64,000 nt of DNA from an uncultured Sphingomonadaceae bacterium (GCA_947503245.1 CANNCV010000001.1:1053501-1117500), one strand, 5' to 3'; positions 53,136 to 63,035 are shown, numbered from the stretch's first letter. Numbers and translations: made by a program. Notes: a model not told the origin generated them from the sequence alone.

Positions 53136-53174
53136 GCTAAAGAACATACGCGATTGCACACGTTATAATGAGCC

Positions 53175-54017
53175 CTAATTATTGGCAGCTTCAAAATAAG
53201 GCAGGGCCGGGGTGAGCGCCACATCGCTACGCTTTTCTAGCTCGCGCAGGAACCAATATTTGTGAAAACCACCATAGGTGATGAGGACGCGCTTGCCCTC
53301 ACCTTTAACGGCGTCAAGTTCAGCGGCGATATTGGCCCAATGGGCGCGGTTAATGCTTTGCCAGCCGCCTTTACCAATATCTGTTTCAAAATATTGCATA
53401 TAGGGTTGATAGCGTGCCTCGACCGCTTGGTCATAGGCCTTGCTATGGATGAAGAACGGATCATCGCCGCGGCCATTTAATGTATTGCGGAATGTGTTTT
53501 GCGCTTTTTGCCAGGCTTGCCATTGATCTGCTCGGGCAGGGTTATCTCTGATGCGATTAAGTGCCGCGCGGCGGGTTGAGGCAATATCAGGCGTCCATGC
53601 CGCTGTGCCCTTAATGACATAGCTCAGCTCCTGCTGCAGCGGGATGATGGCGTCGGTATATTCAGGGAATGCGCGGGTGCGCTGTTCGGTTACCTTTCCG
53701 GTGTCTTTATAAGAAGACAAGGCCGCTACAGTGCGGCTCGGCGGAATTTCGGTGAGGATGATATCCGGCTTAATATCCCGAACAACTGTTTTAATGAGCG
53801 ACAGCGGATATTTGCTGGATGTGCGATGGCCACTATGGATCATGCCGATCACGGTGACCTCGGTTCGCTCTCCGCGTTCAGCCTTGGAAAGACCAAGTTT
53901 TGCGGAGGGGACGCTTTGCTCTGTTTTTCCAGCGGCCTGGCAAGAGGCCAAGACCGCGGCGAAGAACAGACTGGTTAAAATGGTTGCGATATTTTTTATT
54001 CTGATTGGATAGTGCAT
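53175..54017 (-). CDS. Tiki/TraB/ChaN-like lipoprotein
   Basis: A 280-residue protein with a lipoprotein signal (ATILTSLFFAAVLASC). The mature part begins with TEVTVIGMIHSGHRTSSKYP, continues with IKPDIILTEIPP and ends with RVLITYGGFHKYWFLRELEKR. The His and Glu in these blocks sit where the catalytic residues of the EreA/ChaN/TraB (Tiki) superfamily do. Such proteins include metalloproteases and heme-binding proteins. Assignment is by motif pattern only and the substrate is unknown. Confidence 0.6.
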   Translation of the reverse strand: MHYPIRIKNIATILTSLFFAAVLASCQAAGKTEQSVPSAKLGLSKAERGERTEVTVIGMIHSGHRTSSKYPLSLIKTVVRDIKPDIILTEIPPSRTVAALSSYKDTGKVTEQRTRAFPEYTDAIIPLQQELSYVIKGTAAWTPDIASTRRAALNRIRDNPARADQWQAWQKAQNTFRNTLNGRGDDPFFIHSKAYDQAVEARYQPYMQYFETDIGKGGWQSINRAHWANIAAELDAVKGEGKRVLITYGGFHKYWFLRELEKRSDVALTPALPYFEAANN

Positions 54018-54095
54018 ATCCGCCTTATAGAATAAAATATGGCAATTGGCTTTATAAAATTCTGTACTCTGTTGGTTGGTCTAAACGGAGTGATA

Positions 54096-54275
54096 TCAGT
54101 CTGCGATCAGGCCGATCAGAATGTAGATCAATATTGGTGAGCCAAAACCTAACAATACAGCCAATACCCAAAGAATACGGATCATTGTAACGTCAATTTC
54201 TGACCAGTTGGCGATTCCACTGCATACGCCCATCAGCTTTGCATTGGCTTTGTCGAGTTGAAATTTCTTGCTCAT
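54096..54275 (-). CDS. pspC: PspC-domain protein, short form
   Basis: A 59-residue protein that is almost only a PspC domain: KFQLDKANAKLMGVCSGIAN, then a membrane helix ILWVLAVLLGFGSPILIYIL. Enterobacterial PspC has a further cytoplasmic and leucine-zipper part that is absent here. It belongs to the phage shock response to inner-membrane stress. The start at 54275 follows AAGGGAAACAACACG; a longer frame to 54347 is not conserved. It is the fourth gene after a sigma-54 promoter, behind three micropeptide genes. No PspA, PspB or PspF gene is nearby. Confidence 0.88.
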   Translation of the reverse strand: MSKKFQLDKANAKLMGVCSGIANWSEIDVTMIRILWVLAVLLGFGSPILIYILIGLIAD

Positions 54276-54359
54276 CGTGTTGTTTCCCTTGTCTTTCGTA
54301 ATGTTGTGGCTTTTGAGCGAGTTTGGATTTTTGTTCTTACTGGTCATGATATCACGCGG

Positions 54360-54449
54360 TCAAATCGAAGCTGCGAAAAGAACGGTTGTGACGATTGTGA
54401 ATGTGACAACAGTGGTGAAAGCGAATTGTGCGATCATTGTAGTATTCAT
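54360..54449 (-). CDS. Micropeptide A, 29 residues, membrane
   Basis: ATG 54449 to TGA 54360, with GGAGGATATC directly upstream, one of the best ribosome sites in the window. The peptide begins MNTTMIAQFAFTTVVTFTIV and stays hydrophobic to the end, one membrane span. The QFAFTTVV part aligns with SQIAFTTTI of peptide C, so it is a diverged member of the same family. Ends 84 bases before pspC. Confidence 0.7.
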   Translation of the reverse strand: MNTTMIAQFAFTTVVTFTIVTTVLFAASI

Positions 54450-54482
54450 GATATCCTCCAGGTTGAACGGGTTAGCTAAAAT

Positions 54483-54569
54483 TTAGATGATGGAAATGAA
54501 AGAACCGAACATTGCGACGATGCCGATAACGGTCGTCGAGAAAGCGATGTGTGAGAAATATGCGGGCAT
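54483..54569 (-). CDS. Micropeptide B, 28 residues, membrane
   Basis: ATG 54569 to TAA 54483, preceded by AAAAGGAAAATTCAAA. It begins MPAYFSHIAFSTTVIGIVAM and is a single hydrophobic helix. It matches peptide C at 17 of 28 positions without a gap, including YFS, IAF, TT and VAMF. Many differences are conservative (Val/Ile, Ser/Thr), as expected for selection on protein sequence. Confidence 0.75.
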   Translation of the reverse strand: MPAYFSHIAFSTTVIGIVAMFGSFISII

Positions 54570-54596
54570 TTTGAATTTTCCTTTTGAAGAGTGTTG

Positions 54597-54683
54597 TTAA
54601 AGAACGGTGGTGAATGAAGCGAACATTGCAACAACGCCGATGATGGTTGTTGTGAAAGCGATTTGTGAGAAATATGTGGTCAT
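54597..54683 (-). CDS. Micropeptide C, 28 residues, membrane
   Basis: ATG 54683 to TAA 54597, preceded by CCAAGGAGTAATGCA, a near-ideal ribosome site. It begins MTTYFSQIAFTTTIIGVVAM and is a single membrane span. It is the first gene after the sigma-54 promoter, with a leader of about 55 bases. A longer open frame to 54788 exists but would cross the promoter. Confidence 0.75.
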   Translation of the reverse strand: MTTYFSQIAFTTTIIGVVAMFASFTTVL

Positions 54684-54746
54684 TGCATTACTCCTTGGTT
54701 TGGTTTTGAACTGTCCTGATTGTTTCCTCTCTGGACAAACCATACT

Positions 54747-54763
54747 AAGCAGGAGGCGTGCCA
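54747..54763 (-). promoter_or_regulatory. Sigma-54 (-24/-12) promoter of the micropeptide-pspC operon
   Basis: On the minus strand TGGCACGCCTCCTGCTT matches the sigma-54 consensus TGGCACG-N4-TTGCW in all but one base, with exactly ten bases between the invariant GG (54762-54761) and GC (54750-54749). An A/T-rich stretch lies upstream, as is usual for IHF or activator bending. Transcription would start near 54737 and read the three peptides and pspC. In E. coli the psp operon is also sigma-54 dependent, under PspF. Confidence 0.8.
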
Positions 54764-54958
54764 GTTTTTTAAAATACATTAAAATCAAATACTTAAGTTA
54801 AATCATCATATTTTTCACTATGGATAATAAATTGTAAAATCCTATAAATTGGGAAATTTTACCGAATGTTGGGATTTGATGAATTGCAGATGAACAAGAT
54901 GGGCAGAATAACCGCAATATGATTGTCGCATGGGCTGCCCATGCCTATTGCTAAAGAT

Positions 54959-56095
54959 ATGAATGACGCTTTTCATGCACTGACGACGCTTAGTCTGACT
55001 GACTTCCGCAACCATGCGGCAAGCCAGTTGGATGGTCTGGCGCAGTTAAATGTACTGACCGGTGATAATGGCGCAGGCAAGACCAATATATTGGAGGCCT
55101 TATCACTGCTCAGTCACGGCCGGGGCATGCGCAGTGCAGCGAATAATGAGATTGCGCGCAGGGATGGTGCGGGCGGATTTGCCGTTTCCGCATCGCTTGG
55201 CAGCGCGGCTGGCCCTGTGAAGCTGGGCACCGGCATGCATATAAAGCATCCCGGTCGCCGTCTGGTGCGCATCAATGGCAGTCAGGCAAGCCAGAATATT
55301 TTGGGCGAATATTTGACAGTGAACTGGCTGACCCCAGCGCATGACAGATTATTTGTAGAAACAGCTGGCGCGCGGCGACGTTATCTGGACCGGCTAACAG
55401 CGGCCATCCGCCCTGGCCATTTGGGCTATGTTCAGCAATATGAAGCCGCCATGCGCGAGCGCAACCGTTTGCTCAGTGATGAGCGGCTTAATGGTAAGAT
55501 GATGGACCCCTTATGGTTCGATGCGCTGGAAAGCCGGATGGAGCGCTATGCGGCGGCGATTGAATCGGGGCGCCGTGAATTGGTCGAACAATTAGAGACA
55601 ATGTTTGATGAAACCCATAGTGGCGGCTTTGCAAAACCATGCCTGTCCATCGTTTCCCGTAGTGAGTATCTGAAGAATGAGTCTGAACGCCCATTGACAG
55701 AAGTCTGGCGATCAGCGCGTGCCAGAGACAGAGCCGCAGGTCGCACGCTTGATGGCCCGCATCGTGATGATATGCATGTGGTGATGCGCCAGACCGGCGA
55801 AGCTGCTGCGTCATGTTCTACTGGCCAACAAAAGGCGATGCTGATCGCTTTGACATTGACGCATAGCGAGCTGGTCGCTGAACGCCGCCCGCGTCTGCCC
55901 GCTCTATTGCTGTTGGATGAAGTGGCGGCGCATCTTGACGCGTCGCGCCGGGCGTCTTTGTTTGAGCAACTGTCCCAGCGCAATATGCAAGTATGGATGA
56001 CTGGCACAGATGCCAGCCTGTTTGCAGCATTACCGGACCATGGCCGTTTCATTCAGGTTGAGACAGGCAGAATAGTCTCAGCGTTTAGTGGATAG
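54959..56095 (+). CDS. recF: DNA replication and repair protein RecF
   Basis: A RecF ATPase of about 378 residues that loads RecA at gaps. Walker A is LTGDNGAGKTNILEALSLLS, with the family start LTTLSLTDFRNHA, signature region SCSTGQQKAMLIALTLTH and Walker B LPALLLLDEVAAHLDASRR. Starts at 54923 (TTG), 54941 (ATG) and 54959 (ATG) are possible; the last gives the usual short lead before the first strand. There is no dnaN or gyrB next to it. Divergent from the sigma-54 operon. Confidence 0.93.
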   Translation: MNDAFHALTTLSLTDFRNHAASQLDGLAQLNVLTGDNGAGKTNILEALSLLSHGRGMRSAANNEIARRDGAGGFAVSASLGSAAGPVKLGTGMHIKHPGRRLVRINGSQASQNILGEYLTVNWLTPAHDRLFVETAGARRRYLDRLTAAIRPGHLGYVQQYEAAMRERNRLLSDERLNGKMMDPLWFDALESRMERYAAAIESGRRELVEQLETMFDETHSGGFAKPCLSIVSRSEYLKNESERPLTEVWRSARARDRAAGRTLDGPHRDDMHVVMRQTGEAAASCSTGQQKAMLIALTLTHSELVAERRPRLPALLLLDEVAAHLDASRRASLFEQLSQRNMQVWMTGTDASLFAALPDHGRFIQVETGRIVSAFSG

Positions 56096-56366
56096 TGCCA
56101 AAGCTTTTTTGCACGCTCAGCATCACAATCAATCGCTCGACCTGACGCCAATGGCAAAAGCGGATATGGTTACCGCGTTCACGTGCGTCATCTGCATTGT
56201 CTGCTGCATGCAGTGCTGCACTTTGCCCTAATATGGTCAGCATATTGTCAGCTTCGTCATAAGCCATACGGTCAGTGAATACCGGCATAGGATTGATGAG
56301 ATTGCCGGTTTTTGCACCCATTGCAGAGACGGGGGCTTTCGGGTCCGAAGACTTGGATTGAGACAT
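56085..56366 (-). CDS. Hypothetical protein
   Basis: A 93-residue soluble protein starting MSQSKSSDPKAPVSAMGAKT with a disordered-looking, Pro/Ser-rich N-terminus, then a mixed helix (AYDEADNMLTILGQSAALHA) and WRQVERLIVMLSVQ. AAGGTGTG lies upstream. Its end overlaps the recF stop by 11 bases, convergent. I recognise no family. Confidence 0.6.
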   Translation of the reverse strand: MSQSKSSDPKAPVSAMGAKTGNLINPMPVFTDRMAYDEADNMLTILGQSAALHAADNADDARERGNHIRFCHWRQVERLIVMLSVQKSFGTIH

Positions 56367-56566
56367 TAACACACCTTGTTACGTTGAGAACAAAGCTGTT
56401 ACCGGCAAAACCCTTCCAATCGCTTTTCTTTATATGGTGAATGTAAAATTAATTTTCAAAATATGGACCCTGAAACTGTGACTCTGAAATCGCATTGTTC
56501 AGCTTTTTCTCCACTTGCCTGACGCAGGGGCTGGAAAAGGCGGAGAAAAAGGCCCAAATAGCCCTC

Positions 56567-56797
56567 ATGGATGACAAGCAGAAAAAGCAAGACGGCGCCG
56601 CATATTCGCCAACCAAGCAAGAGAGCCCCAAACGCGCCACTGCAGCGGGCGGTGTGTTCATTGCCTTGGGCACCATATTCGGCACTATATTTGGCGGCTT
56701 TGCTTTCGGTCAGCCATCTGCGGGGTTTATCGTTGGCTTGATCGGCGGTGCATTGGTTGCTGTGTTTATTGCGCTTAATGACAATATAAAGAGATAA
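56567..56797 (+). CDS. Small membrane protein
   Basis: A 76-residue protein from ATG 56567 (MDDKQKKQDGAAYSPTKQES). The charged N-terminus is followed by two Gly-rich hydrophobic spans, GGVFIALGTIFGTIFGGFAF and AGFIVGLIGGALVAVFIALN. The frame is open from TTG 56495, so a longer form of 100 residues is possible. No family is recognised. Confidence 0.6.
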   Translation: MDDKQKKQDGAAYSPTKQESPKRATAAGGVFIALGTIFGTIFGGFAFGQPSAGFIVGLIGGALVAVFIALNDNIKR

Positions 56798-56864
56798 TAA
56801 ATAGATATGCAGGCAGGCGTATTTTCACAGCCTGTTAGCAATATAGCTGATCCGAACGCCGCGC

Positions 56865-57608
56865 TTATTTGTCTTTGGCGATATCCGACAATTTCTCGAT
56901 CACCAGCGGGGCTATGGCCTTGGTAATCTTGTCAACGCCCTCGGCATTGGGGTGAATGCCATCATCCAGCATCAGCGCATTGTTGCCGACCACTTCCTGC
57001 ATGAAGAAAGGGTAGAGCCCGGCATCATATTTTTTCGCCAATGTTGGATAGATAGGATTGAAGAGCGCGGCATAATCCGGCCCCAAATTCGGTGCGGCCA
57101 ACATGCCTGTCAGAATTACGGGAATATCCTTCTCGCGCAACGCTTGTGTCATCGCATCAAGATTGTCGCGTGTTTGCTCCGGCTCTATACCGCGCAGCAT
57201 ATCATTGCCGCCCAATCCCAATATCACCAGATCAGGCTTTCGCGGCAGCCCCTCCAAAGCAAAGTCAAGGCGGCTGCGGCCTGCTGCGCTGGTGTCTCCA
57301 GATACGCCGGCATTAAATACAAAGGCGTCAAGCCCGGCATCAAACAGCGCATTTTGCAATTCTTCAGGAAAACCTTCGCCGCGGTTCAGGCGGTAACCGG
57401 CGTATAGACTGTCTCCCATTGCAAGCACGAGCAGCTTGGCTTCTTCGGCGCTTTTTGGGCCTTTGACAATGGCAAGCTCTGCCGGATTGGCCGCACGATC
57501 GCCTGATTGCCCTTGTCCACTCGCCGGACTTTCTGATGAAGGACTTCCACAAGCGACCAATAACAACAAAGGCAACTGGTACAGGAACAATTTGATCTTA
57601 TATGGCAT
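56865..57608 (-). CDS. SGNH-family arylesterase/lysophospholipase lipoprotein
   Basis: A 247-residue TesA-like esterase. Signal with lipobox (FLYQLPLLLLVAC), a Ser/Gly-rich linker, then the SGNH blocks: VLAMGDSLYAGYRL (nucleophile Ser), NAGVSGDTSAAGRSRL, LVILGLGGNDMLRG (Asn) and DDGIHPNAEGVDKI (Asp, His). It cleaves esters or acyl chains outside the cytoplasm. It is divergent from the ABC transporter pair, the same tesA-ybbA-ybbP grouping seen in many proteobacteria. Confidence 0.92.
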   Translation of the reverse strand: MPYKIKLFLYQLPLLLLVACGSPSSESPASGQGQSGDRAANPAELAIVKGPKSAEEAKLLVLAMGDSLYAGYRLNRGEGFPEELQNALFDAGLDAFVFNAGVSGDTSAAGRSRLDFALEGLPRKPDLVILGLGGNDMLRGIEPEQTRDNLDAMTQALREKDIPVILTGMLAAPNLGPDYAALFNPIYPTLAKKYDAGLYPFFMQEVVGNNALMLDDGIHPNAEGVDKITKAIAPLVIEKLSDIAKDK

Positions 57609-57651
57609 GTGACGTCCTGAAATTATTTCTATTTTTGAAAGCTAATGCCAA

Positions 57652-58419
57652 ATGACCGCCCCTGAAATGGCCGCCCCCGAAGCTTTAGCGCGTGATGCCC
57701 ATGATATAGTGCTCCACGCCCGCAATGTCACCCTGACTTTGGGCAGCAATGACGCCCCGGTTGAGATATTGAAAGGCATTGATCTGGATATAAAACGGGG
57801 TGAAAGCCTGGCAATTCTGGGTGCATCTGGTTCGGGTAAGTCTTCCATGATGGCATTGCTGACCGGGCTTGAACAGGCCAGTGGCGGGGAGATTTTGCTG
57901 GCTGGACAGAATATAAATGGCATGGATGAAGACCAGTTGGCGCAGACACGGCGCGGACGCATCGGCGTGATTTTGCAGGCCTTTCATTTGCTACCGACGA
58001 TGACGGCTTTGGAAAATGTCATGGTGCCATTGGAGTTGGATAGCGGCAGTGACATCAGGGCGCGGGCTAGCGATGCGCTCGAAAAAGTCGGATTGGGGCA
58101 CCGTATGGGCCATTACCCAACGCAGCTCTCTGGTGGTGAACAGCAGCGTGTTGCTATTGCGCGCGCAATTGTCTCTTCCCCCGATATCTTATTTGCTGAT
58201 GAACCGACGGGCAATCTGGACCAAGAGACAGGCGAAGCGATTATCGACATTTTGTTTGAACGCCATTTGTCGAGCGGCACCACATTGGTCATCATCACCC
58301 ATGATGCAGCATTGGCGCGGCGTTGCAACCGCATCATCACTATGCGCGACGGGCAGATTGTGGATGACCAGTTGGCAGCTGATGACGCGCAATCTGGCCC
58401 CACTGCCGGACACGCATAA
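57652..58419 (+). CDS. ABC transporter ATP-binding protein, YbbA/LolD type
   Basis: A 255-residue ATPase. Walker A GASGSGKSSMMALL, Q-loop ILQAFHLLPTMTALENV, signature LSGGEQQRVAIARAI, Walker B ILFADEPTGNLD and switch His IITHDAALARR are complete. It drives the FtsX-like permease coded next, whose ATG overlaps its TAA. Such pairs (YbbA-YbbP) extrude lipids or act as mechanotransmitters; the substrate is not known. Confidence 0.93.
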   Translation: MTAPEMAAPEALARDAHDIVLHARNVTLTLGSNDAPVEILKGIDLDIKRGESLAILGASGSGKSSMMALLTGLEQASGGEILLAGQNINGMDEDQLAQTRRGRIGVILQAFHLLPTMTALENVMVPLELDSGSDIRARASDALEKVGLGHRMGHYPTQLSGGEQQRVAIARAIVSSPDILFADEPTGNLDQETGEAIIDILFERHLSSGTTLVIITHDAALARRCNRIITMRDGQIVDDQLAADDAQSGPTAGHA

Positions 58420-60980
58420 TGCGCGCTGGTGAATTATGGACTATTGCACGGCGTGATCTCAATGGCCGCTTCCGTGGGCTTCGGCTGCTGTTTATCTGCC
58501 TATTTCTGGGGGTGGCTACACTGGCCGCTATAGGCAGCTTAACAACCGCTATCACGCAGGAATTGACGGACCGCGGCCAAGAGATATTGGGCGGTGATAT
58601 AGAGGTCGCTTTGTCGCAGCGGCTTATCACGGATGAAGAACATGCCGCTCTGGAAGAGCTAGGCACAGTTTCCGATACAGTGAGAATGCGCGCAATGGCG
58701 CAATTGCCAGCAGATAGCATCGCGCAGCGCAAATCCGCCAACGGTGATGATGACATTGGCACGGTGCGCGTCTTGGCTGAGCTGAAAGGCGTTGACCAAG
58801 CCTATCCGCTTTATGGCCAATTGGTTCTTGCGGATGGCAAAAGCTCTGATGGACCGGCGAGTGCGGATCAGATTTTTGTCGGCGAAGGGTTGGTCGATCG
58901 GCTGAATGTTAAATTGGGGGATAGGCTGCGTTTCGGCACAACGGAATTTACCATCACCGGCATTTTGGCAGAGGAGCCGGACCGTATTGGCGAGGGTTTC
59001 ACGCTGGGACCAGTGGCACTGGTTTCTATTGCCGGGCTGGAGCGTACTGGTTTGGTGCAGCCGGGCAGCCTTTATGAGGCCAAATACCGTATTCGCACCA
59101 GCGCTAATGCAGATTTACAGACCATGGTGGCGTCGCTGGAAAGTGCTTTCCCTATCGCTGGTTTTGAGATTAAGAGCCGCGACCAAGGTGCACCGGGGAC
59201 TACCCGCTTTATCGAACGGTTGGGCCAATTTTTGGGTCTGGTAGGGCTAACCGCCTTGTTGGTCGCAGGCATTGGCGTCGGTAATGGTGTTGCCTCTTAT
59301 TTGGCCGGTAAACGCAGCGCGATTGCCACATTAAAAGTTCTGGGCGCACATTCGCGTGATATTACCGCTATCTATTTGATGCAAATTGCTACTGTAGGCT
59401 TGGCAGCAATTTTTATTGGTGTTGCTCTTGGTGCCTTTGTCCCGTCCATCATCATTGGTCTTGCCGGTGATATATTGCCTGTACAGCCGGGCTTTAGCAT
59501 TTTCCCAATCCCGCTTTTGACATCGGCATTATATGGCGTGTTGATCGCGGTCATTTTTGCAGTACCGCCATTGGCTCGGGCGCGGCACATCCCCGCTGCT
59601 GGATTATTTCGCGGGTTGGTCGATATCGGGCGCGGCGCAGGTTGGCGCATCTATCTGGTTTCCGCTCTGGCCTTTCTGGGCATATTTGCGCTTGTCATTG
59701 TCACTGCGCGCGATCCATTATTTTCGGGCGGCTTTTTGATCACATCCTTAGCGATATTGCTCATCCTTGCGGCATTGGGTTGGCTGATACGCTGGATATC
59801 GCGCATATTACCGCGCTCACGCCAACCATTGGTCCGTTTGGCCATTGCCGGATTACATAGGCCGGGTGCACAAACTGGCGCATTGGTTGTTGCCCTTGGT
59901 CTTGGCCTGACATTGTTTGTCATGCTGGCTGCGATTCAAACCAGCCTGAGCAATGAGATTACCCGCTCTGTTCCAGAACGTGCGCCCAATCTGTTTGCGC
60001 TCGATATTCCCGTAGATCAGGAAACGGTCCTGCGTAACCGTATCGCGCAAATTGACCCACAGGCAGAGATTAACACCGTTCCTGCTCTGCGTGGCACCAT
60101 TATCAGCTATGCCAATACGCGCGTAGCTGATTTGGAAGAGTTGCCGGAAGGCGCATGGTTTTTGAACGGTGATCGCGGCCTAACCTATTCGAAAGATCTG
60201 CCACAGGGCAGCGAGATTGCGGCTGGTGAATGGTGGACGGAGCAATATGACGGGCCGCCTCTGGTGTCGGTTGATGCGCAGATGGCGCAGGTACTGAACC
60301 TTGAATTGGGCGACACATTGATAGTCAGTGTCTTGGGCCGCGAGATCAGCGCGACCATCTCGTCTTTTCGACAGGTCAATTGGGAGACATTGGGCTTTAA
60401 TTACACCATGGTCTTTTCACCCAATGCATTGGCGGATGCACCGCATAGCCTGGCCGCTACCGTCAGCCTGTCGGAATCCGGAAATGGCAAGCTAGAGCGC
60501 CAGATTTCAGGCATTATATTGGAGCTTTTCCCGTCTTCGACTGTGGTTGAGGTGAGCGAAATTATCGCCGAAGTGCGGACCATATTGCAGCAAATGGCAG
60601 CAGCGATCAGCATCGCGGCTTCTATCACCATATTATCAGGTCTGGCTGTATTGATTGGCGCCATTGCAGCAGCACGCCAGTCGCGCATTTATGATAGTGT
60701 CATTCTAAAAACGCTGGGCGCAACACGGCGGCAGATTTTGCTGGTTCAGGCCATGGAATATGGCTTATTGTCCTTGGTGCTAGCCGGTGTGGCTATGGCA
60801 TTGGGACTAACTGCCAGCTGGTATGTTATGACCCAGATTTTCGAATTCGGCTTTGTACCGGATTGGACAATTGTTTTGCTGACATTATTTGGCGGGGCAG
60901 GGTTGACGCTCATTATCGGATTGGTCGGATCATGGCCCGTTCTATCGGCCAAACCAGCACAGGCTTTGCGTCACTTATAG
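58419..60980 (+). CDS. FtsX-like ABC transporter permease, YbbP type
   Basis: An 853-residue permease with ten or so membrane spans in two FtsX modules. An N-terminal span (LLFICLFLGVATLAAIGSLT) is followed by a periplasmic MacB-like domain and the first FtsX module (LGLVGLTALLVAGIGVGNGV ... IATVGLAAIFIGVALGAFV). A second periplasmic domain and a C-terminal module (ISIAASITILSGLAVLIGAI, LVLAGVAMALGLTAS) follow. Partner of the upstream ATPase; presumably moves a hydrophobic ligand handled by the neighbouring esterase, which is inference. Confidence 0.92.
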   Translation: MRAGELWTIARRDLNGRFRGLRLLFICLFLGVATLAAIGSLTTAITQELTDRGQEILGGDIEVALSQRLITDEEHAALEELGTVSDTVRMRAMAQLPADSIAQRKSANGDDDIGTVRVLAELKGVDQAYPLYGQLVLADGKSSDGPASADQIFVGEGLVDRLNVKLGDRLRFGTTEFTITGILAEEPDRIGEGFTLGPVALVSIAGLERTGLVQPGSLYEAKYRIRTSANADLQTMVASLESAFPIAGFEIKSRDQGAPGTTRFIERLGQFLGLVGLTALLVAGIGVGNGVASYLAGKRSAIATLKVLGAHSRDITAIYLMQIATVGLAAIFIGVALGAFVPSIIIGLAGDILPVQPGFSIFPIPLLTSALYGVLIAVIFAVPPLARARHIPAAGLFRGLVDIGRGAGWRIYLVSALAFLGIFALVIVTARDPLFSGGFLITSLAILLILAALGWLIRWISRILPRSRQPLVRLAIAGLHRPGAQTGALVVALGLGLTLFVMLAAIQTSLSNEITRSVPERAPNLFALDIPVDQETVLRNRIAQIDPQAEINTVPALRGTIISYANTRVADLEELPEGAWFLNGDRGLTYSKDLPQGSEIAAGEWWTEQYDGPPLVSVDAQMAQVLNLELGDTLIVSVLGREISATISSFRQVNWETLGFNYTMVFSPNALADAPHSLAATVSLSESGNGKLERQISGIILELFPSSTVVEVSEIIAEVRTILQQMAAAISIAASITILSGLAVLIGAIAAARQSRIYDSVILKTLGATRRQILLVQAMEYGLLSLVLAGVAMALGLTASWYVMTQIFEFGFVPDWTIVLLTLFGGAGLTLIIGLVGSWPVLSAKPAQALRHL

Positions 60981-60984
60981 CCGA

Positions 60985-61977
60985 TTAAAGCGCCATTTTG
61001 CGGGTTGTTTCACCATGCTGGTTTAAGCGATTGGCAAGCGGCGCCGAAATAATCAATTGCAGCAAATGGTAAACCAGAGCAGGCAGAATGACCATGCCGC
61101 CTTCTGGTCCTGGAAACAGCAACGCCGCCATGGGCGCACCTGTGGCAATGCTTTTGTGCGAGCCTGAAAACATCAAGGCGATGCGGTCCTGTAAGCCCAG
61201 ACCAGCCAAAGTGCCAACCAGCCAGCTACCGCCAAAGGCCACAATCAGCATAGCCATGGCGACCATGATGATAATCAACAAAGCGCTGGCATCCACCACT
61301 TGCCATAAGCCGCCAGCAACCGCAGAGCCAAAGGCGATATAGACCGCCATAGCAATGGCCGCTTTGTCCATAATGCCCAGCATCTTGGAACGGCGGCTGG
61401 CCCATTCCCCTAGCCAGCGCTGCATCATCTGGCCCAATGAAAAGGGCAGTAACAGAATAGAGAAAATCTTTATGGCAAATTCAGGGCCCAGTTCCGCGCC
61501 GCTGCCCTCCAATGCTGATCCGGATAACAGAATAAGCAGCAAAGGCGTAACAATGATGGCAGACAGGTTGAGCAGTGCCGATGCAATCACCGATGCAGCA
61601 ATATTGCCGCCAGCAATCGAGCAATAGCTGATCGCTGATTGCACGGTTGTTGGTAGAATGCCCGCAAAGATAATACCAATAACCAGACCTGCGGGCAGAT
61701 AAGGGCCAGCCATGATGGAGGCAGCAAGACCGCTCAGCGGCATGATGCCGAAAACGAACAGTGCGATAAGCCCCTGTAATCGCCAATCGCTAGCCGCTCG
61801 CACCACATCCGCGCGCGAAAGGCGCAGTCCGTGGAGGAAAAACAGAAAGAAAATGGCAATGCCAGCCACCATCTGCCCCATATCATTCCATTTGGCGGGC
61901 AGGGGCGCAAAGCTGGCAAAGATAATTGTCGCGCTGAGCACCAGAATGAAGCGGTCAGGGATAAGGCGCTGTAGCAA
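60985..61977 (-). CDS. Bile acid:sodium symporter family protein (YfeH type)
   Basis: A 330-residue membrane transporter of the SBF-like group with about ten spans. Typical blocks: IFFLFFLHGLRLSRADVVRA, VIGIIFAGILPTTVQSAISY, GGNIAASVIASALLNLSAII and GSHKSIATGAPMAALLFPG. It imports an organic anion with sodium. It lies 23 bases downstream of the CaiB-type CoA-transferase gene, so the two likely form an operon taking up and activating the same acid. Confidence 0.9.
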   Translation of the reverse strand: MLQRLIPDRFILVLSATIIFASFAPLPAKWNDMGQMVAGIAIFFLFFLHGLRLSRADVVRAASDWRLQGLIALFVFGIMPLSGLAASIMAGPYLPAGLVIGIIFAGILPTTVQSAISYCSIAGGNIAASVIASALLNLSAIIVTPLLLILLSGSALEGSGAELGPEFAIKIFSILLLPFSLGQMMQRWLGEWASRRSKMLGIMDKAAIAMAVYIAFGSAVAGGLWQVVDASALLIIIMVAMAMLIVAFGGSWLVGTLAGLGLQDRIALMFSGSHKSIATGAPMAALLFPGPEGGMVILPALVYHLLQLIISAPLANRLNQHGETTRKMAL

Positions 61978-62000
61978 AATATATCCTTGGGTTGTTGCGC

Positions 62001-63035
<1,035 letters not shown>

